Translations under genes and position numbers: made by a program
Part shown: one piece after another, positions 42,487 through 52,599 of the stretch
How positions within the stretch are numbered: the first letter of the stretch is position 1
How the letters are laid out: each line of letters begins with the position of its first letter
The notes under the pieces: generated by a model
What the model was told of the DNA's origin: nothing
The model's database searches: none
What the model saw: the letters and a program-made list of their open reading frames with translations, nothing else
DNA from: Limnephilus marmoratus
Taxonomy: Eukaryota; Arthropoda; Insecta; Trichoptera; Limnephilidae
Assembly: GCA_917880885.1 (NCBI GenBank)
Contig: OU862920.1
Span: 38,909,019-38,973,018, forward strand
DNA: 64,000 nucleotides
Direction: 5' to 3'

Positions 42487-43581
42487 TATAATATGTATCT
42501 CTGATAGTCCAGTCAATATAAGGTTTCACTTCGAAATGAAAAGGAATAAGTTGAAAATTTGTGTAACCCTTCATTTTGGCATTCTAAACGTTGTCTCAAA
42601 AGTCTAGTAAAGTCACGTGTGAGCGTCCTTAGATATTCAAGGTCAAAGGTCGCGAAAATCAGTTTTTTTTGGAAATATCTCACTTTCTCTGCCTCAAATC
42701 GCATTTGCATTCGTTATAAAAGTTGTGGTATAAACTTATCTACAAATTTTATTTCAAATATTTTTTTATTCGCCTAACCATTTTTAATATAGAGCGCTAA
42801 AAGTGCGGAGCGCTCAGCCATACATAGCGCAAGGTCAGTCAGTCACTGTGATTCGCGATTATTACTGATGTTACTACCGATATTAAGGGCGAGGAGGAAA
42901 TATATCTTGGCTGAACGATTATTGGGTTTGAAAGTTCGCTGCTAGGTCGGGTGTCCATGGGCGAGAAGAGAGGATGGTCCTAACGTAGCAGAGTCAAACA
43001 AAGTTCCAGGGTGGAGCAGGCAGGAAGCTGTCGGCCATAGCATAACTCAGAGTTAAGAAGAAGAGCTGGTGCGCGCAAGCTGAGTGTTTCGCGTGTTTGT
43101 GCCATTGGTAATTGGTATCATTGTATCTTCTGTTGTGCTCTAGTTAAGTCTTAATAGTGTATTATTACATTATCCGGTTTCTTGTTCATATTTTGACCGG
43201 TTTTTGGTAGCGTTCCTCTCATTGGTCCGCGGGTTGAGACAGAGGTACAGTGTGATCTCTATCTGTACCGATATGGACTGATGACTGAAGTTAGACTGAT
43301 GACCGATTTATGGCATTTGAAAATATTCGATCAATTTCAGCAGAAGTGGGGAAAATTTTACAAGTTCTCTTCTTTTGAAGAGCTCATTTACAAGTAAATT
43401 CATTATGTTAAAAATTGAAATTATAATTAGAAAACGTTTATTTTACAAAATAAACAGAAAGTACAAAGGAAGTAGTTTACAGGCACATCACATTTCTTAT
43501 AGGTAACCCAATTAAAAGTAAGTAGTGTCCAAAATATAAAAGTATGTAAATATGCAAATAGAAGTAGAGATTTAATTAAAT
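42487..43581. other. Unannotated DNA
   Basis: 42780-43140 is less AT-rich and repeat-free by eye, but without a frame or splice signal I can defend. Confidence 0.35.
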
Positions 43582-43788
43582 GAATTGAAGACAATATTAG
43601 CGAAACTCAATCGAAAATCTGGAGACAAAAAAATCAGAAAAAGATATTGGCACCTCTGGGACTCGAACCCAGAACCTTCTGCTTACATGGCAAATGCTCT
43701 ACCAACTGAGCTTAGGTGTCTATATCCAATTGGGTCACTTTTAACTGTATCACACTTCGACTAAGAACTACCAATATTATCTTCATTC
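43582..43788 (-). mobile_element. TIR element carrying a tRNA-like domain, copy 2
   Basis: Inverted relative to 29166-29367. Ends GAATTGAAGACAATATTAG and (reverse complement) GAATGAAGATAATATTGG. Internal order on the minus strand: TTGGTAGTTCTTA, GAAGTGTGATACAG, AAAAGTGACC, tRNA-like domain (43649-43720), ATCTTTTTCTGATTTTTTTG. The shared flanks show that the tRNA-like domain moves as part of the element. Confidence 0.75.
43649..43720 (-). tRNA. tRNA-Thr(UGU)-like domain
   Basis: 72 nt folds as a cloverleaf: acceptor GACACCT/AGGTGCC (one A-C mismatch), D-arm GCTC/GAGC around AGTTGGTA, anticodon stem TTTGC/GCAGA, 5-nt variable loop, T-arm CTGGG TTCGAGT CCCAG perfect. A- and B-boxes are intact. 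The anticodon loop CATGTAA puts UGU at 34-36, but position 33 is A rather than the near-universal U, and it lies in a repeated TIR element. Either a tRNA pseudogene or a polymerase III promoter module; translation use is unlikely. Confidence 0.55.
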
Positions 43789-43937
43789 TCTTAACGCACA
43801 CATTATTGGTTGCTATCTTTATATATGATTGCTAGTTTCAAACATTCTTATCCAATTTTTATCCAGACACTATGTTATATAGTTAGATAGCATTTAGTTC
43901 GGGTATATTACATTCTGTATATTGAGCAATTGATCGA

Positions 43938-44105
43938 ACGATTGTCAATCGCATAGCGAAAAAATCATTCCGCTACGTCAATGCCGCTTGTTTATGGCAT
44001 CTATGCGCTCTATCCAAATTCACGTCTTTCCTCCATCAATGGGAAGCGATTGTCAATCGCATTAATTGACTCAGTAAACGATCAATTAGCAATCGTCAGT
44101 CGCAT
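43938..44105. repeat. Cluster of GCGATTGTCAATCGC-type palindromes
   Basis: ACGATTGTCAATCGCAT at 43938-43954, GCGATTGTCAATCGC at 44046-44060, and AATCGTCAGTCGCAT near 44091-44105, with ATTGATCG-like half-sites around 43928, 44080 and 44140. The core is an odd palindrome centred on T. They may be decayed element ends or protein-binding sites. Confidence 0.5.
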
Positions 44106-44110
44106 AAATG

Positions 44111-44819
44111 TAATGACATAAATCTACGTAACTATTGTCAATTGATATTGATCGTCTCCGTTGTCATCAACGGCCAATCAGCGCCATTTTTTTCACATTT
44201 GAAAGTTCTCTGCTAAACTCCTTTCATTCCAGCTTTCTTGTGATTGGCAGAAAAACACAATTTCATGTTTGTTATGTTGATCAGCTGATCACAGTTTGAT
44301 AGAAAGTTGAAACGGACCAGAATCGGCGTTGAAATCGACGTAAAAAATGGCGATGATTGATTATTTGATGACAATGTTACAATTGAATTTATATGAATCA
44401 TCCCAACATAAGTATTAAGAATTTAAACACGCAAGGTCTTGAACGGGTCGGTAATGTTACATAGACTTTTTATTTCAATTTGGCGGCCTATGCGGAGGTG
44501 CTGGAAAGTAGTTTTCCAAAGTGGAAGATACTCTCATCGCCCTGGTATAAGTTCGCCATTCAGCATTGAAACATTGCTTGAAATGGCTATAGCTGTAGTA
44601 TTTGGTGACCAGACCTAAATATTTTAAACCCTTACGGTTCTTCCCTACATTCCTCTTCCCCATAACCTTCCCGCTCCACTACCGTCAGCCTCACAACCCA
44701 TATATCCCAATTGGGGATGCCATAATCTCACTGGCTCAGGTTGGTAGCAGTTGGGACTCTTGGTTGTTATTCACATAAAAAATAAGATGGATGATTTAGT
44801 CTTCTAAAGCCGTCTTAGC
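44111..44819. other. Unannotated DNA
   Basis: No supported feature; the short minus frames at 44213-44663 are unsupported. Confidence 0.35.
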
Positions 44820-45873
44820 AACAAACTTCTTACGGACTTACTGCCGCATCCTTGTGTACGTGGATTGCAGACTTTTTGATGTAGAGGTCGATCCAGACGT
44901 TTGCTGATGGTTTCACCTCTTCTTCACATTCAATAAATGCTGGCGTCCCACAGGATCGGTTTTTTTTTCCGATATTGTTGCACATCTATGACCTTTTGTC
45001 ATGTGAACCAATTCATTGTTACGCGGATGACAGAACATTTCATGGTGGATTTTTGTTTGACAAGCCTCCAAAGATCAATGGCTCGGAAGTCTTTGAAAGA
45101 GAGAACGGACGGTTACCTCGATGGTGTTTCCTTTTGGGGTAAGAATAACCTCGTCGAATTTAATGTTTCAAAGACCCAATCATGTCTGATAACGTCTAAA
45201 AGGGATCAAAAGGGAAGCCATCTTTCGAACAGGCCTTCCGTTGATATTTTGGCTCCTCAGGTAGCCAGAGTTATGTTGGCCTCTCGGAATCTGGGCGAAC
45301 TGTACACACTGTACAGCGCCCGCAAAATAATAGTACACAACTGCTAATCCAGTACAAATCGCAAATGCGCCCCACTGTTGAATTTGGCAGCCAGCTCTGG
45401 TCTGGAGTCCCAAAATGCCTGACAAAGCCCTTGGACTCCGCAGAAACGTGCGGTCCGTTTAATAGATTCCCTACCTCAACAAGCGGATTGCAATCTTTAT
45501 AGTACAGGTGTCAAGTAGGTATGTTCTCCTTGTTCTACCGGTATTATAATGGGAGATGCTCTAAGGAACTAGCGTCATTGATCCCTTCAGCACGTATGCA
45601 TAGTCGGAAACACGCCAAACGCGCCCAACATAATATGTACACGGTTGACATTTGTCACATGAGGACGGATCGCTTCTACAACTTGTTCTTGAGTTCAACA
45701 GCTCGCTTGGGGAATGATTTTCCGGTCCCTTTGTTTCCTCCCTCGCACAACATAGGTCTCTTCAAGACCCATGTTTACTCCTTCCTTTCCTCAAAAAAGC
45801 CCTCCACATAGCGTCTTCAGAGATGACATAGGCCCTGAGTGAAATTATTTTCCAGGGCCTCATGTGTGGAGTT
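44820..45873 (+). pseudogene. Jockey-type LINE with decayed RT (family A)
   Basis: Plus strand. Recognisable RT order: NAGVPQ (motif B, ~44937-44955), HIYDLL, then HCYADD (catalytic YADD, ~45014-45031), NLVEFNVSKTQSCLITSKRD (~45145-45200), RPTVEFGSQLWSG-type block (45360-45410), LFYRYYNGRCSKELASLIPS (45525-45590), HSFLSSKKPST and stop. Several frameshifts and a premature TAA after the palm. The 3' UTR has the GGCCCTGAG/CAGGGCC stem. Family knowledge: jockey/BS-like RTs. Motif A is not clearly visible, so the copy is 5'-truncated and dead. Confidence 0.8.
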
Positions 45874-46271
45874 GCCCCTGCCATTAATAAGTGACCAGTA
45901 GAGATTTCATCATTACTCTCGGCGAGGTTTTGCAAATGTCACTGTAATGGCTTCCTGTATGCGATGATTTTTCAATCCAAAAAAATAAAGAGCAATCTTT
46001 TGAAGCAATTTGTTTGTACGACCAAATACATAACGGTTACATTGTATGAAGAGCTACAGAAAAAAGCCCGATTACTTTAGATATATTGATAAAGCTCGTG
46101 AAATGCTTTCTTCGTGGTAAAGTGGAATCAGGGGCGTGCATGAATGGTTTTTCGATTTTCGCAATTTTTCGGAATTTAAAAAAGTAATGATCGGTATTTT
46201 TTGTTTATGGAAAACAAACTGAAAAGAGTAATCTTCTGACCGTTTTCTTCGACAAATAAGAAATATTATTT
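45874..46271. other. Unannotated DNA
   Basis: No supported feature. Confidence 0.35.
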
Positions 46272-46957
46272 AAAAAAAACGAGTGTGCTTTAGATCACAT
46301 AACTGAAGTAAAACTTCTGCTCCATCTATATGATAATAATAATAATAATAAATTTGGACAACTTATATAGCGCTGTTTTTGCGAAAAATCGCCTCAAGAG
46401 CGCTGTACAAATTAGCATGGATTTTACTTTAGAATTTACTTAACTATGTAGGAGGCCACTCATCTAAATAAATTAAATAAAATATCTTTTTATATGTACG
46501 TATTTCAATTTACTTAACTATGTAGGAGGCCAGATAACCACTCGTCTTGCAGCTATCAAGCGCATGGATTATTGGAATTCTAGCCCCCCAATAAATTAAA
46601 TAAAATATCTTTTTATATGTACGTATTTCAATTTACTTAACTATGTAGGAGGCCAGATAACAGGAAGAGAGAAAGAAAATGTGCGCGCGCACTGCTCTCT
46701 CTTGCTCCTACAGTGTGATACAGAGAATAGGCCTGCACTGTGTAACGTAACTGGCTATGAGAGAAAGTGACAAATAAAATGTGTGCTCGCACCTCTCTCT
46801 CTTGCCCCTACAGAAATATAAGAAACGTAACTCTCTCTCTTTCTACCTTCATTAGCTTATATCTCCCTCTCAACTACCGCTCGCCTCGCTTTTCGTCTCG
46901 CATTCGCCAGCTTACTCCCCAAGTAAAGCGTGCGTAAAGAAGTTTTACCTCAAAAAT
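46272..46957 (+). mobile_element. Family C element, copy C3, with CR1-like insertion
   Basis: Starts ACGAGTGTGCTTTAGATCAC, ends AAGAAGTTTTACCTCAAAAA. Compared with C2, sequence from 46334 to about 46660 is inserted into CTATATGATA/GGAAGAGAG. The rest (GAGAGAAAGAAAATGTGCGC, GGCCTGCACTGTG, TCGCCTCGCTTTTCG) matches C2. Confidence 0.75.
46334..46660 (-). mobile_element. CR1-like LINE 3'-end fragment with internal duplication
   Basis: An (ATA)n run, then TATATAGCGCTGTTTTTGCG, CCTCAAGAGCGCTGTACAA. This is the conserved 3' end seen also at 50800-50870 and typical of CR1-type LINEs (AGCGC...GCGCT). A ~65-bp block (AATAAATTAAATAAAATATC ... ATGTAGGAGGCCA) is then present twice at 46469-46535 and 46580-46655. 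Confidence 0.6.
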
Positions 46958-46972
46958 AAATATTCAGGGTGT

Positions 46973-47350
46973 AACAGCACGTACTCAAAGGATTTTAAAC
47001 AGCGATTCCTGATAATATTTTGGAGTAAAAAATGTTAATTTTACATGTTATTTTGCTGTCCGATTATTTTTTTTCAAATAAAAACAATAATATTATTCCA
47101 TCACACGTCGTAACTGAGAAGTCGCGTGTAGCATAGCGGCGGGTCACACGATAAGTTCTCCGTCTCGTTCTAGCAGCACGGCATCACGACGGAAAGAGGT
47201 GGGATCAGTAGCGACGTGTGATTGAAAAATATTTTCTTTTTGTTTTTAATAGAAGAAAATATTATCGGACAACAAAATTACATGTAGAGTTTTACTTTAA
47301 ATATGCTCAGTAATCGCTGGTTAAAATCGTACGTGCTGTTACACCCTGCA
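46973..47350. mobile_element. MITE with ~100-bp inverted repeats and TA flanks
   Basis: 378 bp. Termini TTCAGGGTGTAACAGCACGT and (reverse complement) TGCAGGGTGTAACAGCACGT. Complementarity continues through AACAGCGATT and TTTGCTGTCCGAT for about 100 bp each side. TA flanks both ends. Long TIRs with TA duplications suggest a Tc1/mariner-group or similar element; no transposase inside. Confidence 0.75.
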
Positions 47351-47706
47351 TACGTATAAAAATCAAAATATGCTTGCTTTTGGGTACATGTATTTACGTG
47401 AGTAGTATATGAGTATACGAGATGTCTAGGATGATACATAGGAAATGTTTGAAACTTTCAAAATACCTTCTTTAAATCCCCGCGAAGGTTTCTGGATTAT
47501 TACAACTACATGACAATATATCTGAAAAGTTTTTTTAATCATTACAAAAAGTCTTGCGAAACTGTGAAAAATATCAAAATTTGAGAATGACATTTGGCAA
47601 AACAATGATTGTCAAATCAAAATTCAATTTTCGAAAGTCTTTAAATTAATGAATTTATTTGAAATACTCGCCTAATACTCGTAGATACTTTGAATGGAAT
47701 CAAGAA

Positions 47707-47957
47707 TTATAGATATTTTAAGTAGTTACCTATGTTAGATACCAAATTTGATTGATTGTTCGTGTAATATACAAAAATGAATATTTGTGATATGTGAAAA
47801 ATGAAAATTTGAATTTAAAAAAATTGTAATTGGGAGTGAATATATGGAACGCGGGAGGGGGGTTGGCGGGACGGGGGAGCGGGAGAGGAAAGGTGGAAAG
47901 GAAACGCGGGAGGGGAACGGGGATACACGGGAAAGGATATGCTGGGAGAAAAAAAAC
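47707..47957 (+). mobile_element. Helitron relic, partial copy of 15638-16245
   Basis: Same order as 15895-16200: GATTGATTGTTCGTGTAATA, GAATATATGGAACGCGGGAG, then a purine-rich GGGAGGGG tract, CAGGGAAAGG-like end. Both termini are missing. The proline-rich minus-strand frames are antisense of the purine tract. Confidence 0.65.
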
Positions 47958-48746
47958 ACAATGTCTCCTGGTCACGAAACACTCATAATATAACTATTGA
48001 CAGCACCCATCACTCCTACTACATACCACAATATCAATACTCAAAATGTAACATTATTATTTATTTATTTATTTATTTATTTAATACATGAATTATCGAA
48101 AGTACATATAGTTTTTTGTGATATTTCACCCTCCATGCTAGGGATGACCCTGTGTTATGGCGGGTGAAGTTTACAGTTTGCGGATATACATTCATTAGTA
48201 TAGGTTGAAATTTTTTCACTAATTGATACTATCCACACAAATTCTCCTACAATAAGAGAGTTTATGTAGTTATATTGGATTACAAGAATAAGGTGTATGT
48301 TATGTGTACTACCTTACAGATTTACCTGCAAAACTACAGATTTTTAAAATTTGTCCGGTGCTGGGATCACAACATTGGCCCTTTAATTTCTAAAATACAT
48401 ATAGTGATAATTTCAATCTGAAGGGGTGGTAGCCTACCACCACCCCTTGTGTAGTGTTTTATTGCATACGACCAACTTATAGTACTACTACGATGCAGTG
48501 GCGGTTAGAAGTCTGTATCTTTGGGAGTTCAATCGGAGATTAAAAAAAGGGAAGGAAATTCCTTCGTCTATAAATTCTACGTCTTTTCCATAATAACATT
48601 TATATACGTAGACTACATTTGCAGAAATTTTATCGTAGGTTCACTTAGTGGAGATATCTATGGAGATCGTAGGATCACTTCACGAAAGATTAGCACCTAG
48701 CACCAAGATACAATTTGGCGATTCACTAGTCTTTTTTCATTATCTC
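47958..48746. other. Unannotated DNA with (ATTT)n and a short hairpin
   Basis: A (TATT)n run at 48057-48082 and a hairpin AAGGGGTGGTAG/CTACCACCACCCC at 48421-48447. No gene. Confidence 0.45.
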
Positions 48747-49206
48747 CACATAGAGGCCCTTAGGAAAAATTATCCCTCAGGGCCTAGGTCATCTTTGGGG
48801 ATGCTGTGAAGGAGATCTTTAATTTCACAGGGCTTTGTGTTTCTCGTGAGAAATAACAGTTCAGTCCGTACGTATCGGACGATGTCAGGAAAGTAAGGAG
48901 AGGAAGTTTTGGAAAGGTAAAATATATGAAGGGTGGGTAGGTATCTGGGGTCATTGTGTTCACGAGTGACGAACGTATGAATCCATCCCTCCCACTGCGG
49001 TGCAAGGCGACAGGTCGAGAGAGCCCAGCTGGAGGGGTCTAGGTTAGGTCTCCTTCATCCTATCTCTCCAGATTCGGTCGCCAAAGTCTAGACAAACCTC
49101 AACCCATTAAGACGTACCGAACCACTTGGGGTGACTTGTGGCAGGGATGTTGGTTATCCAATAAACGGTTACCTGGGCGGCGGTACCCTTACCCGCCTCC
49201 CAAATT
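48747..49206 (-). mobile_element. SINE-like element copy S7
   Basis: Near full-length minus copy, tail TCTCCACATAGAGGCCC to head GCCTCCCAAATTG, with a ~60-bp insertion near 48820-48885 relative to other copies and a partial middle deletion (CGGTCGCC|AAAGTCTAG). Confidence 0.7.
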
Positions 49207-50200
49207 GAAACGTGTCTGTTGCTAACTGAATATATGTAATGTCTAAAAAATCTTTTGATTATTGGAAAATACTTTTCCGTACAAATCTGAGTCGCTGCGC
49301 ACCCGGGCAGCTAACAGATTCCCACGTTTTGCACGCTGTGAAGCGCCACGAAGTGCATTCATTATTTCTCAGAACAGAAAGTCCCTTAGTCGCTGAATTC
49401 ATAATGCACACGTGGAATTCATCTCGGACTCGCCTCTCGAGCAGTATTAATAGGGACGGGTAGATTTTTAAGCGCGGAATTTAAAAAGCGTATTAATTTA
49501 TTTCACGTGTGAATTAAATTATCTTTTTTATGAGAGCTCGCTGCACAAACGTACCTTAGAAAAAAACACCACTGCTTCTGTGTTATTGTATTTCTTTTAA
49601 AACGAACGAATTCTTTCTCGGAACAGCGCTTCATTGTCGGAAGTTCATTATCACTGAACTGCAGTGCATTTATTATTATTAATTGATTTTTTTTCTAAAA
49701 TATGGCTTTGACATTCCCGTTCTCAAATATGAATAAATTAACAACACGCGCTGCAAAATCAGAGCAATTAACATTGTAAAATGGTTAACGAAAAATTAAT
49801 TATGAATTTGTACGGGTTGTTTGATTCGCAATTTTGTTACGTTTTGTGAAACTCACTAACATTTTGTATTAAATCATTTACACGTGTTCACTTTATGAAT
49901 ATTTTATTATTATTAATCAGTATCCAACTTCGCCCTGGTTTTTCGTTACATTTTTCTCCATGTCATTTTTATTTCAGGTAAGTATTCATATGTTTGTGGA
50001 ATGAATATTTCCAAGCTCTATGGATCTTGATGTAAATGACGTAGCGAGCTGATAATGATGGACCTAAAAATTCAAGAGAGAAAAAAGCTGTGCTACTTTA
50101 TTTGAAAGACAATACTGAAAGTTCTGTTAGAACTCCAACAGAAGAAATATTTAAAAAAAAATTCAAGTCTGCAATTTACAGAAAGTTTATAAAAAAATAA
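49207..50200. other. Unannotated DNA
   Basis: No supported gene. 49280-49460 is less AT-rich, but the 74-codon frame lacks any motif. Confidence 0.35.
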
Positions 50201-50550
50201 TGTGTACAGTTCACACGCGGTAGAAGAGAAACTAGAAAGTCGCTAGATGTTGCTTTCTTTTCTTTTGCTTGTTTTTTTAAAGTGGTTTGAAGATCGGATA
50301 TTGATTTCGCAAAATAATCTTTTTTTTTGGATTTCGTAGGATTCGAACCCCCGTTTGCTAGATGTCTGTCTCTTTGGCCGCTGAGACTTGTCAGGCACCT
50401 TGCCAACTACGCTATGGAAGGCACGCGCCGAGGTGCGAATTTTACAGCATTATATTATAAAGAGGATTTGTGTAGAACTGTGTTGTAACGCATTTCCGCT
50501 TCACATGAATTTCAAGTCACTAACGGCGCCAAAGAAATTTCACTGCAAAA
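50201..50550 (+). mobile_element. Family B element, long form, first of a tandem pair
   Basis: TGTGTACAGTTCACACGCGG start, tRNA-like domain on the minus strand at 50333-50424 (A-box-like TAGCGTAGTTGGC, B-box GGTTCGAATCC), end AAAGAAATTTCACTGC. The next copy starts at 50553 with no spacer beyond AAAAATAA. Confidence 0.7.
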
Positions 50551-50552
50551 AT

Positions 50553-51880
50553 AATGTGTGCAGTTTACACGCGGTAGAAGTGAAACCTTAAGAAAACTAA
50601 ACTTCGAGAGAATGAGACGAATGCCGAGTATCAGGAGTAGGATAATTGTAGGATTTATTTATTATAATATTGTTACCAAGTTTAAAAGTTATTTTACATT
50701 TTATTCTACGAAGCATCGCACAAAGAGGAAACCGATTGGCTTCAGAACACCGCACAAAGAGGACACCGATTAGTCCATCTCATTCTCTCGCAATAATAAT
50801 AATAATAATAATTGGATAATTTATAAAGCGCCGTTTTTGTGAAAAATCACCTCAAGGGCGCTGTACAATTTATTAAGAATGCTTAATTTCTAACTGATTT
50901 TACTATTTACAAATGGATACAGAAATATACTTACCTGGCAGGTCACTTCCGGTAAACACACTTTAATTATAAGTTTATGCTTGGAGAAGATACGGCCTTG
51001 CACGCGGAGGACATTACCGTTAACACACTGGACATTGCGTGATTTTACATTATTTGCTACCCTCATCGCTGTTAGTACCTATTACATTTGTGAATAGAAA
51101 AGTAGAGGTATTTATTTTAAAATACTGGAGAATTTAGGACTATTGGAGATTAGTGGCAAAAGTATAGTTGGTATTTATTTTAAAATACTGAGGAATTTCG
51201 GAATCTTTAGGGCTGGAGAATGTTCATGAAATGACCTTCACAAACGCTTACATATATATATATTTTTTTTTTTTTTTTTTTTTTTTTCCATGTTTTTATA
51301 GGTTAGTTATTTACGGTGTCGCGGGCATTGAAAGTGAAGGTGAAAGATTTTGAGTTTATGGATACGACTGTCTGAAAAGGTGAGTTTTAAGTCTAGCTCT
51401 AAATTCCGCCGCGTCTGTGATCATTCTTAAGTCATGTGGCAGTCCGTTCCAGGCTTTAGGTCCTGACACTCCGAAAGCGCGCTCACCGAACTTAGTATCT
51501 GGTGTGCGCTTTGGTTCCTTTAACCTTCCGATAGCTGATGACGCTGCTGACCTCAGGGTTGACTGTCGATGATTGGAAATTTCTGGAATACACAATTCCG
51601 ATAAGTAAGCCGGAGCCATTCCATTAAGGGACTTAAATACCATCCAGCAGAGCTTAAACTGGATCCTTTCAGGACATTTAAGCCAGTGTAGATTTTTGAG
51701 ATGCTCTGAAATCTAGCCTAAATTTATAATTTAATCGCTAATCTCAGGCTAAATTATAAATTATAAATCGCAGGCTAAATTCTAAATGTAGATGTACGTG
51801 TTTGTCTCTTTTTAGTGTCGCTCGTTTCCGTTTCACCGAGTTTTAAATGACAACGGTGCTAAAAAAGTTTTCACATCAAA
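50553..51880 (+). mobile_element. Family B element, second of a tandem pair, split by a CR1-like LINE
   Basis: Starts TGTGTGCAGTTTACACGCGG; the CGCACAAAGAGGANACCGATT block is duplicated at 50708 and 50751. It breaks at CATTCTCTCGC (50791) and resumes at TCGCAGGCTAAATTCTAAAT (51768), ending AAAAAGTTTTCACATC. A ~50-bp rearranged duplicate of GCAGGCTAAAT lies at the right junction (51715-51767). Confidence 0.7.
50792..51714 (-). pseudogene. CR1/L2-like LINE, 5'-truncated, with RT C-terminus
   Basis: Minus strand: HLKNLHWLKCPERIQFKLCW (family LHWLPVxxRIxFKL), MVFKSLNGMAPAYLSELC, FGERAFGVSGPKAWNGLPHD and LKTHLFRQSYP, then stop (51353-51355). This is the conserved C-terminal tail of CR1-type LINEs. 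It is a clean frame for 95 codons from the methionine at 51643 and longer upstream. The 3' UTR includes a T-run (51260-51289 on this strand) and ends in GCGCC...GGCGC and (ATT)n at 50792. The RT core is lost by truncation. Confidence 0.8.
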
Positions 51881-51949
51881 ATTTTTTTTTTTAAACAAAA
51901 AAAACATATCTGAATATTCCACTGTCCAACATAAATATCATACAGAGCA

Positions 51950-52150
51950 ATAAGCCAAAATATACAGGTTTTAACACATCTTTTAGACAGAGAGAAAAAA
52001 TTCTATGCTATGAAACTATACAATGCTCTACCAAATCAATAAAAAAAAGAACAAAAAAAAATTGCTGAGAGAAAAAAATGATAATCAACTTCGAAACATT
52101 GTGAAGAAGATGTAAAGCGATCCTGAAACTAAATACAAAGATTGAAAAAA
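51950..52150 (+). pseudogene. Possible non-LTR RT C-terminal relic
   Basis: Plus strand reads MKLYNALPNQ, stop, KKRTKKN, resembling the LYNSLPNEIK block near the C-terminus of some LINE RTs. Very decayed. Confidence 0.35.
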
Positions 52151-52230
52151 GAAACTACGGGTCGCCTCGGAACAGGAAACCCAAGTGAGGAGGACTGTGA
52201 AAAAATTTGAATGTATACTTATATTATCTT

Positions 52231-52587
52231 TATATTATCTTATCTACATCATCTATAAACTTTGCCATTGAAACTAGTAAAAAAAATTTCATCCTGATGT
52301 CATAGCTAACAGATTTCCTTTATATTATCTTATCTACATCATCTATAAACTTTGCCATTGAAACTAGTAAAAAAAATTTCATCCTGACGTCATAGCTAAC
52401 AGATTTCCTTTATATTATCTTATCTACATCATCTATAAACTTTGCCATTGAAACTAGTAAAAAAAATTTCATCCTGACGTCATAGCTAACAGATTTCCTT
52501 TATATTATCTTATCTACATCATCTATAAACTTTGCCATTGAAACTAGTAAAAAAAAATTCATCCTGATGTCATAGCTAACAGATTTC
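52231..52587. repeat. 90-bp tandem repeat, four units
   Basis: Units start at 52231, 52321, 52411 and 52501 (TATATTATCTTATCTACATC ... GTCATAGCTAACAGATTTCC). They differ at only a few positions (GATGTCA or GACGTCA, and the A-run before TTTC). Low divergence points to recent expansion. Position: just left of the 3' tail of the RT element at 52600. Confidence 0.95.
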
Positions 52588-52599
52588 GCTGGTTTACCT

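Noticed and set aside
42780..43140. 5' UTR or first exon
   Set aside because: Composition is gene-like, but no frame, start or donor site could be argued.
43261..43320. Hammerhead core from CTGATGA repeats
   Set aside because: CTGATGA occurs here, but no GAAA with pairable stems and no NUH site in the right order.
48483..48510. hAT terminus CAGTGGCGG
   Set aside because: No partner terminus or 8-bp duplication found nearby; same for 61741-61757 and 40533.
52231..52587. CRISPR array
   Set aside because: The repeats are direct 90-bp units without unique spacers, in a eukaryotic context; this is a tandem satellite.
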